From Lentisphaerota bacterium (GTDB lineage Bacteria; Verrucomicrobiota; Lentisphaeria; Victivallales; Victivallaceae): 64,000 nucleotides of DNA. The stretch spans positions 22,987 to 86,986 of the forward strand of contig SUWA01000001.1 in assembly GCA_015061695.1 (NCBI GenBank), written 5' to 3'. Of the stretch, positions 27,160-36,574 are shown piece after piece (position 1 is the first letter of the stretch; each line of letters opens with the position of its first letter). The notes beneath the pieces are model-generated. The model had not been told where the DNA came from. It worked only from the letters and a program-made list of their open reading frames with translations, and searched no databases. A program made the position numbers and the translations under genes.

Positions 27160-28851
27160 ATGTTCATGACAACTTTGCAAGTCTTCGGCGGACTTGCCAT
27201 ATTCATTTTCGGTATGCAGCTTATGAGTGATGGGCTGCACCGGGTGGCCGGAGAAAAAATGCGTTCCATATTGCGTATGTTTTCGGCCAATCCGCTGGTG
27301 GCTGTGGCCTCCGGCGCCGCGGTAACATGTGTCATCCAATCATCTTCTGCCAGCACCGTAATGGTCATTGGTTTTGTCAATGCCGGGTTGCTCAGTCTGG
27401 TACAGGCCATGGGGTTGATTTTCGGGGCCAACATCGGTACAACTATCACCGCCCAGCTGGTGGCGTTCAAGATCGACTGGATCATCATGCCGGCCATCAT
27501 TGCCGGGTTGCTGTTAAGCTTTGTCAAACAGCAAAAAATTTCCAACTGGAGCGCCACGATTCTCGGGTTCGGGTTCCTCTTTCTGGGGATGAATCTGATG
27601 AGCGCTGAACTGAAAGCGCTCTCGGATCTGCCGGGCTTCAAAGCGGCATTCCAGTATTTCCAGTGCGCCCCGGTTGACGGCAATATTCCGTGGTTGTCGC
27701 TTCTGGGAGCCATCGCCATCGGGATGCTGGCAACTGTCATCATTCAGAGTTCCTCGGCCTGTTCCGGGATCGTTATTGCTTTGGGCGCCAGCGGTCTGAT
27801 CGACTTATACAGCGCCGTGGCTTTGGTATTGGGTTCCAATATCGGTACAACTATCACTGCCCAGCTGGCGGCGATCACTGCCAACCGGGTAGCCAAACAG
27901 GCGGCATTGGCACACACCATGTTCAACGTGCTGGGCGTTATTATTGTATTGCTGACCTTCCTGATCCCGTGGGGGAATGAACCGGCATTTTTTGCAGTGA
28001 TCCAAAAGCTCTCCGGCACCGCCAATCTGCCGCGTCAGATCGCCAACGCACACACGATTTTCAATATCTTTACAACGTTGGTGCTGCTGCCGTTTATTCC
28101 GCTGCTGGCCAGATTTTGTGAAAGAGTCATTCCTCTCAACACCGGCAAGATCAAGTATCAATATCTGGAACCGCACCTGCTGGATACGCCTTCCATTGCG
28201 CTGACCCAGACGGCCTACGCATTGCGCCGGATGCTCCAGAAAGCATGGAAAATGATCGATTGCGCGTTGAATATTTATAACCGCAACGATGAAAAAAATC
28301 AAATGGTAGTCCGTCAGCTCGAAAAGCGGGAAGCGGATATTGACGAACGGCAGAAAAACATCACCGAATATCTCTCGAAGCTGATGAGCAAAAAACTCAC
28401 CAGTGCCGAAGCCGTTCAGATACCGCTGCTGCTGCACTGCACCAACGACGTTGAGCGCATCGGCGACCATACCGAAATCATTTGCCGGATCATCGGCCAG
28501 ATGAAGACCGATGAACTCAAATTCAGCGAACACGCCGAAAAAGAGTACGACATGCTGCACGATAAGTTGGCCGATGTAGCCAGAGTATCGTCGCTGCTGC
28601 TCTCCCACTACAGCGATGAACTCATGCAGCAATCCAATCAGCTGCACGACGAAATATACGGTATGCTCAATTCGTTTGAAACCGAACATGTGGCGCGCAT
28701 CAACAATGGTGATTGCCGCCCGCAGGTCGGTATAATTTATCTGGAACTGCTGGCCGAAATCCGCAAAATTTCGCGCCACTTGTTTAATATCAACGAGCGC
28801 GCCAGCATGTTTTACAGCAACTATCCGGATAAATCTGACAAACGTCAATAA
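27160..28851 (+). CDS. Na+/phosphate cotransporter family protein with PhoU-like C-terminus
   Basis: The membrane part (residues 1-~330) carries two inverted copies of the family repeat, each with the QSSSA motif (VIQSSSAST near 60 and IIQSSSACSG near 195) and GSNIGTT/GANIGTT. The C-terminal ~200 residues are helical and PhoU-like (LLHCTNDVERIGDHTE). The protein imports or exchanges phosphate with sodium across the inner membrane. A TATATT at 27116-27121 may be its minus-10 element. The exchanger gene follows after 15 bases. Confidence 0.92.
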   Translation: MFMTTLQVFGGLAIFIFGMQLMSDGLHRVAGEKMRSILRMFSANPLVAVASGAAVTCVIQSSSASTVMVIGFVNAGLLSLVQAMGLIFGANIGTTITAQLVAFKIDWIIMPAIIAGLLLSFVKQQKISNWSATILGFGFLFLGMNLMSAELKALSDLPGFKAAFQYFQCAPVDGNIPWLSLLGAIAIGMLATVIIQSSSACSGIVIALGASGLIDLYSAVALVLGSNIGTTITAQLAAITANRVAKQAALAHTMFNVLGVIIVLLTFLIPWGNEPAFFAVIQKLSGTANLPRQIANAHTIFNIFTTLVLLPFIPLLARFCERVIPLNTGKIKYQYLEPHLLDTPSIALTQTAYALRRMLQKAWKMIDCALNIYNRNDEKNQMVVRQLEKREADIDERQKNITEYLSKLMSKKLTSAEAVQIPLLLHCTNDVERIGDHTEIICRIIGQMKTDELKFSEHAEKEYDMLHDKLADVARVSSLLLSHYSDELMQQSNQLHDEIYGMLNSFETEHVARINNGDCRPQVGIIYLELLAEIRKISRHLFNINERASMFYSNYPDKSDKRQ

Positions 28852-28866
28852 AAAAGGTAATATTGT

Positions 28867-29799
28867 ATGCTTACGATCATTGCCGGAATCGCCGGTCTGG
28901 CACTGCTCTATTACGGAGCTGAATTCCTGGTCAAAGGAGGATCCAGTATTGCCCTGAAACTGAAAATCTCTCCGCTGGTGATCGGGTTGACTCTGGTAGC
29001 TTATGCCACCAGCGCGCCCGAACTGGTGGTCAGTGTGGATGCTGCACTCAAAGGTATGGGCGATGTAAGTATCGGCAATGTGGTCGGCTCCAACATCTGC
29101 AACATAGCTTTGATCTTGGGTATATGCGCCATTATCACCCCGCTGAAAGTCAATAAAAAACTTCTGCAGTTCGATATATTTTTGATGCTGGCAGCATCAC
29201 TGGCGCTGGTTGGCTGCTTTTATTTGAACAGCGGAGTCAACCGCTGGCAGGGGGCGATCCTGTTGACCGGCAGCATTGCCTACACAGTATGGAGCATCTA
29301 CGCTTCGCGCAAGGAAAATGCTGAAAATTGCGATGAAGTACCATCCAAAGTTTATCCGCTTTTCTGGGCGGTATTGCTGGTGGCAGTGGGGCTGGCAGCG
29401 TTGATCGGAGGAGCTAAACTCTTTGTTTACGCCGCGATCGAGCTGGCCAAATTGTGCAAAGTATCCGAAGCTGTGATCGGCTTGACTGTAGTTGCTGTCG
29501 GCACCAGCTTGCCGGAATTGGCTACTTCGGTGGTAGCCGCCATCCGCAAAGAACAGGATATTGCCATCGGGAATGTGATCGGTTCCAACATCTTCAATAT
29601 CCTGGCTATTCTCGGTATCGCCCCGCTGATAAAGCCGATCGAAACTGCCGGAATAAGTTATGTGGATATGGCGTTGATGATCTTTACCGGAGCGCTCCTT
29701 TATCCGTTCATGCGCACGGGGTACAAGATCAACCGGCTGGAAGGCGCGATCCTGCTGATTATTTACATTGGTTACACGACATATCTGATTATGGCTTGA
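28867..29799 (+). CDS. Na+/Ca2+ exchanger-like antiporter (CaCA family, YrbG-like)
   Basis: Two alpha-repeats are visible: ATSAPELVVSVDAALKG near residue 48 with GNVVGSNICNIALILG, and GTSLPELATSVVAAIRK near 213 with GNVIGSNIFNILAILG. These Glu- and Asn-bearing blocks form the ion site. The 310-residue, ten-helix layout matches YrbG/CAX-type bacterial proteins that exchange cations. It is translationally close to the Na/Pi cotransporter gene, so a coupled ion or phosphate role is possible. A terminator follows. Confidence 0.92.
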   Translation: MLTIIAGIAGLALLYYGAEFLVKGGSSIALKLKISPLVIGLTLVAYATSAPELVVSVDAALKGMGDVSIGNVVGSNICNIALILGICAIITPLKVNKKLLQFDIFLMLAASLALVGCFYLNSGVNRWQGAILLTGSIAYTVWSIYASRKENAENCDEVPSKVYPLFWAVLLVAVGLAALIGGAKLFVYAAIELAKLCKVSEAVIGLTVVAVGTSLPELATSVVAAIRKEQDIAIGNVIGSNIFNILAILGIAPLIKPIETAGISYVDMALMIFTGALLYPFMRTGYKINRLEGAILLIIYIGYTTYLIMA

Positions 29800-29820
29800 T
29801 CGCCCCTGTAATAAGCAAAA

Positions 29821-29862
29821 AAAACGATCCGGTAAGTATTGCAACTTGCCGGATCGTTTTTT
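29821..29862 (+). terminator. Rho-independent terminator
   Basis: AAACGATCCGG-TAAG pairs with CTT-G-CCGGATCGTTT and is followed by a T run, 22 bases after the exchanger stop. Confidence 0.85.
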
Positions 29863-29875
29863 AATGTCAGAATTT

Positions 29876-30787
29876 TTATGCAAAAAAACTTTCACAAAAC
29901 TTTTCTTCGGTCATTCCCGGCACCACCGCCCGGGCCAGGAACTCGGTACCGCGCTGGTCGCCCCAGCTGTAAATAAGTTCCAAATTGCCTTTGAATTCGC
30001 ACATATCAAGGTCGGAAGCGTTGATATTTTTGGCGGCTTTGAGTTTGGCTTCTTCGCCGGCAGGATATATATCCATAAGTTTGTAATCTTTTTCGCCGTA
30101 GCCCAGAACCGGGTTCTTTTTGCTGTAATCCCAGTTTTTCAAATCTTTGGAACGCGCCACACAGGTTTCAAAACCATCTTCATAACTGCCATTGAGGTAG
30201 AATATGTAGTAGTAACCGTTAAAGTAACGCACCATAGGTCCACCCGTGTAATGATCAAAACCGAAACGTGCGCCTTCGATAACGCGGAAAGTTACCAGAT
30301 CGTGCGATTCGGCAAAAAACATGGTGAAAGGCACACCGACTTTTTCTTCCGGCTTGCTCAATTCATAAACCATAACAAACTTATCACCCGCCTTGCAGAC
30401 CGAAGTATTGTAACCCGCTTGTGCCGGATCATCCAGTATCAGCCGCGGCGTGGTCCAGCGGATCAAATCGTAACTTTCCAACTGATAAAAACGGCTTTTT
30501 CCCCAATCTTCCACCGCCGTTACCACCATGCGGTTGCCGTCAACATAAGCATTGCCCATGTGCAGACCAAAGCCGAAAGGCAAACTGAATGAGTTGTCGC
30601 TCACTCTCCGAAAACGGAAATACGACACATGGCTGTTGTTAAAATAACAGCGCTGGCGGCCTTTTGAATCTATACTGCGTATATATTCAAAAATATAAAG
30701 TTCGTCCTGCCAAACTACCGGATTGGCTTCCACTATATCGCTGTCAAACGAGCCGATCTTTTGTATAAATTCAGCTGTACGATCCAT
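29876..30787 (-). CDS. Five-bladed beta-propeller glycosidase-like protein (GH43-like)
   Basis: The 303-residue product has repeated blade-like strands (DELYIFEYIRSID, FGLHMGNAYVDGNRM, GYYYIFYLNGSYEDG, KDLKNWDYSKKNPVLG) typical of GH43/GH117/GH130 beta-propellers. Candidate acidic residues include DIVEANPVVW near residue 18 and later aspartates, but the catalytic triad cannot be set without alignment. No signal peptide is seen, so it is probably cytoplasmic and may act on oligosaccharides. The start has a strong AAAGGAAAAA site upstream of ATG 30787. It is a single gene, downstream of the asd terminator. Confidence 0.6.
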   Translation of the reverse strand: MDRTAEFIQKIGSFDSDIVEANPVVWQDELYIFEYIRSIDSKGRQRCYFNNSHVSYFRFRRVSDNSFSLPFGFGLHMGNAYVDGNRMVVTAVEDWGKSRFYQLESYDLIRWTTPRLILDDPAQAGYNTSVCKAGDKFVMVYELSKPEEKVGVPFTMFFAESHDLVTFRVIEGARFGFDHYTGGPMVRYFNGYYYIFYLNGSYEDGFETCVARSKDLKNWDYSKKNPVLGYGEKDYKLMDIYPAGEEAKLKAAKNINASDLDMCEFKGNLELIYSWGDQRGTEFLARAVVPGMTEEKFCESFFA

Positions 30788-30807
30788 ATTTTTTCCTTTC
30801 TGTAATA

Positions 30808-30844
30808 AAAAAAGGTACTGCCGTTAATACAACAGCAATACCTT
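30808..30844 (-). terminator. Terminator of asd
   Basis: On the minus strand AAGGTATTGC pairs with GCAGTACCTT (plus 30812-30844) and is followed by TTTTTTT, directly after the asd stop. Confidence 0.75.
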
Positions 30845-30866
30845 CATTGCCTTTAAGCGCTGATTA

Positions 30867-31871
30867 TCACAGCAATTCGGCGATCTGCACGGCGTTGAGC
30901 GCAGCACCTTTGAGCAGCTGGTCGCCGGTAACAAACATTTCAATACCCTTGAGGTCGCCGCGCGAAATATCCTGACGGATACGGCCGGCCAGCACATCAT
31001 ACTTTTCGGTCGCGTCGATCGGCATCGGATAAACCTTGTTCATCGGGTCATCGACCACCTGCACGCCGGGAGCGGCGTTGAGGATAGCGCGAACTTCTTC
31101 GGGAGTGATGTCTTCTTCGAACTCCATGTTCAGCGATTCGCTGTGAGCGCGCAGTACCGGAATACGCACGCAGGTGCAGGAAACCATCAGTTCCGGCAGG
31201 TGCAGCATCTTGCGGCTTTCGTTGACCATCTTGAGTTCTTCTTTGGTATAACCGTTTTCTTTGAACACATCAATGTGCGGAATCAGGTTGAAACCGATGC
31301 GGTGGGCAAAGGCTTTGGGTTCGATCGCTTCGCCGTTAAGCAGCTGACGGGTCTGTACCAGCAGTTCTTCCATACCTTTGGCACCGGCGCCGCTGGTAGC
31401 CTGATAGGTGGCGGCGACCAGACGCTTGAGTTTCTTGGCGCGGTGCAGCGGAGCAACCGCCACCAGCATGATCGCAGTGGTACAATTGGGGTTGGCAATC
31501 ACACCATTGTGCCATTTGACATCTTCGGGGTTGACTTCCGGCACGACCAGCGGCACATCATCGTCCATACGGAACGCGCTGGAGTTATCGACCATAACAC
31601 AACCGGCATCGACCACGGCTTTGCGGTATTGTTTGGAAATGTCGCCGCCAGCACTGAACAGAGCGATATCCACGCCTTTGAAAGAGGCTTCGGTCATCTC
31701 TTCAATAGTAATTTCAGTACCTTTGAATGTCAATTTTTTACCGGCAGAACGGGCAGAAGCCAGCAGTTTGAGATTCTTCACCGGGAAATTGCGTTTTTCC
31801 AGCGTTTTGATCATTTCGATCCCGACCGCACCGGTAGCTCCGGCCACGGCTACGTTGTAGGCTTTCGACAT
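30867..31871 (-). CDS. asd: Aspartate-semialdehyde dehydrogenase
   Basis: The enzyme reduces aspartyl phosphate to the semialdehyde for lysine, threonine, methionine and diaminopimelate synthesis. The 334-residue product has the NADP-binding GATGAVGIEM opening, the VDNSSAFRMD block and the catalytic-cysteine motif IANPNCTTA near residue 130. HIDVFKENGYTKEE and TCVRIPVLRAHSE also match. The adjacent SSS symporter is divergent, and no lysine-pathway partner is beside it. Confidence 0.97.
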   Translation of the reverse strand: MSKAYNVAVAGATGAVGIEMIKTLEKRNFPVKNLKLLASARSAGKKLTFKGTEITIEEMTEASFKGVDIALFSAGGDISKQYRKAVVDAGCVMVDNSSAFRMDDDVPLVVPEVNPEDVKWHNGVIANPNCTTAIMLVAVAPLHRAKKLKRLVAATYQATSGAGAKGMEELLVQTRQLLNGEAIEPKAFAHRIGFNLIPHIDVFKENGYTKEELKMVNESRKMLHLPELMVSCTCVRIPVLRAHSESLNMEFEEDITPEEVRAILNAAPGVQVVDDPMNKVYPMPIDATEKYDVLAGRIRQDISRGDLKGIEMFVTGDQLLKGAALNAVQIAELL

Positions 31872-32037
31872 TTTCTATTTTTCCTTTCCTAAAAAATTGA
31901 CGCCACAGGCGCATCCAAGTCAAAAATTCATAAGATAACCCCCTCTTGAAAAATTGCAAATTTTTTACACTCGCTGCAACCATTTTTTTGGCATTTTTTT
32001 TGATAATAGCTTTTTTGATAAAAAAATTTGCGAAAAT

Positions 32038-32090
32038 ATGCCTGTCCGGGCATTTTCAAAATTGCAAATCCTGAAAATGCCGTTATTTTT
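32038..32090 (+). promoter_or_regulatory. Leader with two mutually exclusive hairpins before the symporter gene
   Basis: GGCATTTTC (32049-32057) pairs perfectly with GAAAATGCC (32073-32081), followed by a U-rich stretch, as in an intrinsic terminator. A shorter stem, ATGCC (32038-32042) with GGCAT (32049-32053), would use the same bases. No plus-strand gene lies upstream, so an attenuator in the symporter leader is inferred. Confidence 0.35.
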
Positions 32091-32213
32091 ATAGGCGCTG
32101 AAAATCTATTGTGAAATTTTTGATATAGGGAATTGATTCTGAAAATGTTGTACTCTGCCAATGCTCTCTGTGCCATAGCATCGGCGCCGGCGGTAAATTC
32201 CGAAGGCGAAGCC

Positions 32214-33821
32214 ATGCTGTTTCTGGATCCCACTACTAAAACCATGCTCTGGATCGGTATTGCGATTTATGTGATTGTTATGTTGGCTATCGGTTACTTT
32301 GCCGGCCGCAAAGTCAAAAGCCTCGGCGACTTTCTCGTAGCCGGACGGCGGCTGCCGCTGTGGATGGCAACGGCTACATTGTTGGCCACCTGGTTCGGCG
32401 CCGGTTCCAGTATGGGCGTGGCGGCTACGGTTTACAGCGGCAATTTGCGCGATGTGATCGCCGACCCGTTCGGAGCGTCGATAAGCCTGATTCTGGCCGG
32501 GATCTTTATTGTCGGGGTATTGCGCAAACTCAACTGCATGACGGTTACTGATATTATTCAGAAACGTTACGGCAAAGCAGCCGGAATCTACGCCTCGCTG
32601 TGGATGATCCCCGTTTACATCGGCTGGCTGGGCGCCCAGGTCCTCGGGTTGGGTACATTGCTCAATCTGCTGACCGGGATCGACCTCTTTTCCGCCCGGT
32701 GCATCGGTGCGGCAGTGGTGCTTTTTTATACGGTAAGCGGCGGCATGTGGGCCGTTACCATTACCGATGTAGTGCAAGTGGTGCTGATCGTAGTCGGCTT
32801 GCTGATCATCGTTCCCGGGGCTGTCAGCATGGCCGGCGGCATGGATACGATCCTCAACAATCCGGCAGTGGATCTCTCGCTGGCGCCGGCGCCGGAAGCT
32901 TCTGCATTGAATACAGTAAATTACATCGGCAGCTGGATCATCATGGGACTCGGGTGTATGGTCGGTCAGGATCTTATTCAGCGGTCGCTGGCCAGCAAAG
33001 ACGAAAAAGTCGCGATCTCCAGCTCGGTTATCTCCGGATTTTTGTATCTGGCGATCGCCATGGTACCGATAACCATCGGTCTGGCAGCCAAGATCCTGCT
33101 GCCGCAGTGGGGCATAACCGATGAAGCCATGGGTACTAATCTGGATAATCAGGTGCTGCCGCGTGTAGCGATCGGTGTAATGGGGGCGGTCCATCCGATC
33201 CTGCTGACGTTATTTTTGAGTGCGCTCTTTTCGGCCATTATGAGTTCGGCCGACAGTTCGCTCCTGGCGGCATCCAGTTTGCTGGTCAACAATGTTATTT
33301 CGCCACTCGCGCCCAAGGCTACCGAAAAACAGATCCTTATGGCTACGCGTATTGCCACTGTTCTGCTGCTGGTAATTGCCACATTTCTGGCTATGAAGGT
33401 GGAAAGCATCTACAGACTCATGACCAGCTGCTGGGCTTCGCAGCTGGTGGTGGTGCTGATTCCGGTACTGGCGGCGATCTACTGCCCCAAAGCCTCCGCC
33501 AACACCATCTGGTGTACCATGATCGTATCTACCGCAGTATGGATCGCTTACATCTTTATCACCGGCTTGGGCATTGAAGGCAGCTTCAGCCAAAAACTCT
33601 CCTCGGATGTGTTCGGATTCCAACTGACCAACGGAGCGGTATTCGGTTTTGCCGCCGGAGTGATCGCATTTTTTGCTTCGCATTTCGGCGAACGGCTGAC
33701 TTGTCGGCTTCAGAGGCGGATCGATGACTTTGACCGCCCTGCAAAGCATGGAAAAAAGCATGGCAAGAAAAATCGGAAAAAGCTCGAAGAACCCCAGTTG
33801 CCGGAAGTGGCTGCCGAATGA
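32214..33821 (+). CDS. Sodium:solute symporter (SSS family)
   Basis: The product has about 13 transmembrane helices. The opening IAIYVIVMLAIGYFAGRKV, followed by GDFLVAGRRLPLW and ATWFGAGSSMGVAA, marks the family, and helix 8 has the sodium-site block SALFSAIMSSADSSLLAASSLLVNN. ATG 32214 has GAAGG seven bases upstream; ATG 32145 is an alternative that adds 23 residues. The last residues are Lys-rich (KHGKKHGKKNRKK) and cytoplasmic. The solute is unknown. The stop overlaps the next gene by four bases. Confidence 0.9.
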   Translation: MLFLDPTTKTMLWIGIAIYVIVMLAIGYFAGRKVKSLGDFLVAGRRLPLWMATATLLATWFGAGSSMGVAATVYSGNLRDVIADPFGASISLILAGIFIVGVLRKLNCMTVTDIIQKRYGKAAGIYASLWMIPVYIGWLGAQVLGLGTLLNLLTGIDLFSARCIGAAVVLFYTVSGGMWAVTITDVVQVVLIVVGLLIIVPGAVSMAGGMDTILNNPAVDLSLAPAPEASALNTVNYIGSWIIMGLGCMVGQDLIQRSLASKDEKVAISSSVISGFLYLAIAMVPITIGLAAKILLPQWGITDEAMGTNLDNQVLPRVAIGVMGAVHPILLTLFLSALFSAIMSSADSSLLAASSLLVNNVISPLAPKATEKQILMATRIATVLLLVIATFLAMKVESIYRLMTSCWASQLVVVLIPVLAAIYCPKASANTIWCTMIVSTAVWIAYIFITGLGIEGSFSQKLSSDVFGFQLTNGAVFGFAAGVIAFFASHFGERLTCRLQRRIDDFDRPAKHGKKHGKKNRKKLEEPQLPEVAAE

Positions 33822-34417
33822 AACCGATCCCCGACAATCTGCTGGAACAAGCCCTTGAGCTGCTGAAAAAACCCGGTACTGTGCTGCTGATCCCGACCGA
33901 AACAGTCTACGGTTTGGTTTGCGATTGGAGTGATGATCCGGCGCGGGAACGTATTTATCAATTAAAACAGCGCGATGAACGCAAGCCGCTGGCGATGTTT
34001 GCGGCTTCAACAGCAATGGCCGCTGCCGCCGGAGTCAATTTTAATAATGAAGCAGAAAAACTGCTGGCTGAATTTGCCCCCGGGCCGATCACCGTTATTG
34101 CGCCGGGTTGCGAACGCTATCCGACGATCGGAGTACGCATACCGGACCACCCGTTTGTGCTGGAACTGCTGCGCCGTTACGGCCGCCCGCTGGCCAGCAC
34201 CAGTGCCAACGCTTCGGGCAGACCCAACGTACTGGATCCGCGTGATGCGCTTGCCGAGTTATCCGGTCCGGTGGATCTGGTGGTCGATGGCGGAATACTG
34301 CCAATTGATGCCGCAGCTTCCACAGTAGTATCGGTATGCGAAACCCCCTGTCGTATTCTGCGACAGGGGCCGATAACTCAAGTTGCCATAAACCAACTGC
34401 TTTACTCAAATAAATAA
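33818..34417 (+). CDS. Threonylcarbamoyl-AMP synthase (Sua5/YrdC/TsaC family)
   Basis: The enzyme makes threonylcarbamoyl-AMP for the t6A modification of ANN-decoding tRNAs. The 199-residue product has LIPTETVYGLVCD near residue 25, the substrate-binding IYQLKQRDERKPLA near 45, PGPITVI and LASTSANASGRPN, all YrdC hallmarks. It is the short form without a Sua5 C-terminal domain. Its ATG overlaps the symporter stop (ATGA), so the two are cotranslated, although a metabolic link is not apparent. Confidence 0.95.
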   Translation: MKPIPDNLLEQALELLKKPGTVLLIPTETVYGLVCDWSDDPARERIYQLKQRDERKPLAMFAASTAMAAAAGVNFNNEAEKLLAEFAPGPITVIAPGCERYPTIGVRIPDHPFVLELLRRYGRPLASTSANASGRPNVLDPRDALAELSGPVDLVVDGGILPIDAAASTVVSVCETPCRILRQGPITQVAINQLLYSNK

Positions 34418-34490
34418 TAACACCGCCTCAAACACCGCCTCCGTACTTATCCGTACCTCTTGGCTTCATTCCCCGGGCAGCGCTGTTTTT

Positions 34491-35525
34491 TCACCAGTAA
34501 ATATAAAGCGGACGCGGCAGATTTTCCTGACTTTCCATATACGTCAATTGGCCTGACACCGGATCAAATTCATACAAGGTAACGTTGTCAGAAAACTCGT
34601 TGGCCATGACAAAGTGTTTGCCATCGGGCAAAAAGTTTACATCGCGCGGGCTTACGCCGTAACTGGGAACGATTTCTACCAGTTCCAGCGAGCCGTCATC
34701 CAAGATCCGGAATACCGCAGTGGAGTCATACCCGCGGTTGGATGCAAACAGAAATTGCTCATCGGGCGAAAGCCGGATGGCCGAAGCCTTGCTGTAATCA
34801 GTAAAGTCTTCCGGCAAAGTGTTGATGATCTGGCGGCAGGCGAAATTACTGCCGTCAAAGTCCAGCACACAGACCGTATTGCCGATTTCGTTCAGCAGAT
34901 ACGCCGTATTGCCGGCACGGTTGAAGATCACATGCCGCGGACCGGAGCCGCCCGGTTCGACCTTGAACACAGTCGGATTCTCCACATTCAGCAGCCCCTG
35001 CACCGGGTCGAAATCAAACAATCTGATTTCGTCAGTCCCCAAATCAACCACAATAAGTTTTTTGCCGTCGGGGGTAAAATCGGTAAAGTGCGGGTGCGGC
35101 ATATTCTGACGTTCATCCGGCCCGCTGCCGGTGAATTTTATATCGCGAACCAAGGCTTTTATGGAACCATCTGCATCAAGTTCAAACTCGCTGATATTGC
35201 AGCTGGAATAGTTGGCCGTATAAAGATATTTACCGCCGGGAGCAGCACAAACATAGCAGGTGCTTTTGCCTTTGGAAGGCGCTTGATTCAGAAACTCCAG
35301 CGATCCGTTGCTGTTGATTTTGAACGCCGCCGCGCCCCCTGCCCCATCAATAATACAAGTCGAATAAAGGTACTTGCGATCGACAGAATAAGTTAAAAAG
35401 TTGCACCCGCAAAATGGCATCTTGAATTGCTGCTGCAAAACCTTGTCTGCTTTCAACGTATAGCCATAGATGCCGCCGGAAAGATCGTCGGTCATGCCGC
35501 AAAGATAAAAAAGTCCGTTACTCAT
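34491..35525 (-). CDS. Lactonase family protein (6-phosphogluconolactonase-like beta-propeller)
   Basis: The 344-residue product is a seven-bladed propeller of the YbhE/Pgl type. Blade motifs repeat: GGKYLYTANYSSCNISEFELDADG, DGKKLIVVDLGTDEIRLFDFD, GSGPRHVIFNRAGNTAYLLNE and PDEQFLFASNRGYDSTAVFRILDDGSL. Such enzymes hydrolyse 6-phosphogluconolactone or related sugar lactones. No zwf or gnd is adjacent and there is no signal peptide. It may act on an oxidised sugar made elsewhere. It appears monocistronic. Confidence 0.88.
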   Translation of the reverse strand: MSNGLFYLCGMTDDLSGGIYGYTLKADKVLQQQFKMPFCGCNFLTYSVDRKYLYSTCIIDGAGGAAAFKINSNGSLEFLNQAPSKGKSTCYVCAAPGGKYLYTANYSSCNISEFELDADGSIKALVRDIKFTGSGPDERQNMPHPHFTDFTPDGKKLIVVDLGTDEIRLFDFDPVQGLLNVENPTVFKVEPGGSGPRHVIFNRAGNTAYLLNEIGNTVCVLDFDGSNFACRQIINTLPEDFTDYSKASAIRLSPDEQFLFASNRGYDSTAVFRILDDGSLELVEIVPSYGVSPRDVNFLPDGKHFVMANEFSDNVTLYEFDPVSGQLTYMESQENLPRPLYIYW

Positions 35526-35650
35526 AAAAAATCATCCTTCTGAATTAAAAATTTTTCTGCATAAATATAGTCCCTCAAAGTTGAAAATGCAACCATCCGG
35601 ATTTTTTTAAGGTCAATTTTTTTGCAATCATAACCCGGAAAGGTTGAATT

Positions 35651-36196
35651 ATGTTGAATAAACTGCACATTTTTTACAGTATGCTGGGGGCATTTCTGGC
35701 TGCGGCTTGCGGAGGTTGTTCCAGCGCCAATTCCACCCGGCACATTCCGGCAGTGGAAAACTTTGAACTGTCCAAATATATGGGCAAATGGTACGAAATC
35801 GCCCGGTTGCCTCACAGTTTTGAACGCAACGTAAGTCATGCCGAAGCCGAATACACGTTGCAGGACAACGGCAAAGTAAAAGTGGTCAACCGCGGTCTGC
35901 GCAACGGCCAAAGTACCAGCGCCACCGGCAGCGCCCGCTTTATCGGGCCGACCGATCGGGGCGAATTGGAAGTATGCTTTTTTTACCCGTTTTACGGAAA
36001 ATACAAGATCATCTATCTGGAAAAAGATTACCAGTCAGCCATTGTTACCGGCGACAACACCAATTACGCATGGATTCTGGCCCGTACCAGTAAGCTCCCG
36101 CCGGAAAAACTCATCATGTATCTGAAAAAACTGCAGGCATGGGGATTTGCCACAGAACTCATGCAATACCCATGGGGAATAGATTTTTCCTTATAA
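35651..36196 (+). CDS. blc: Bacterial lipocalin (Blc-like), probable lipoprotein
   Basis: The 181-residue product begins with a hydrophobic signal (MLGAFLAAAC) with Cys where a lipoprotein would be acylated, though the lipobox is imperfect. The lipocalin signature MGKWYEIARLPHSFER starts near residue 45, and the second block YKIIYLEKDYQSAIV-N-NYAWILAR fits the barrel's far end. Blc-type proteins bind fatty acids or lysophospholipids and sit at the outer membrane. It converges with the YkgJ-like gene, only seven bases away. Confidence 0.92.
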   Translation: MLNKLHIFYSMLGAFLAAACGGCSSANSTRHIPAVENFELSKYMGKWYEIARLPHSFERNVSHAEAEYTLQDNGKVKVVNRGLRNGQSTSATGSARFIGPTDRGELEVCFFYPFYGKYKIIYLEKDYQSAIVTGDNTNYAWILARTSKLPPEKLIMYLKKLQAWGFATELMQYPWGIDFSL

Positions 36197-36203
36197 AAAT
36201 CAT

Positions 36204-36458
36204 TCAGGGTGCGGTAGCTTCTTCCAGTGCTTGCAGATAGGCCATGGCTTCGGCTTTACAGCTGCCGCACATTTCGCAAGATGGCTGAAGCGATGCGCAT
36301 ACCTGGGGGCGATCCGGCGAATCAAAAATTTTGCAGCGCATATTTTCGTCCAGATTTACACATGCCACTCCGGCGGGTTTGCCTGTTTCCATACCGGGAA
36401 TGGCACTGCTGATCGAAGGAGCTATACAGCAAGCTCCGCAATTTTCCCGACAATCCAT
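36204..36458 (-). CDS. YkgJ-family cysteine-cluster protein
   Basis: ATG 36458 is chosen because AGGAG lies five bases upstream; a longer in-frame start at 36512 has no such site. The 84-residue product opens with [11 protein letters not shown], the CxxxCxxCC pattern of the family, and has further cysteines in [22 protein letters not shown]. These would bind zinc or an Fe-S cluster. The family's function is unknown. Confidence 0.85.
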   Translation of the reverse strand: MDCRENCGACCIAPSISSAIPGMETGKPAGVACVNLDENMRCKIFDSPDRPQVCASLQPSCEMCGSCKAEAMAYLQALEEATAP

Positions 36459-36574
36459 AAATACTCCTGCGTTTTGCTCTCTCTCATACTTGATAAATAT
36501 ACACCCTTTCAAGTTGCAATCAAAATTTCTTGTGTTATATTAATCAAATAAATAAGTTGTTTTGAGGTTTTTTT

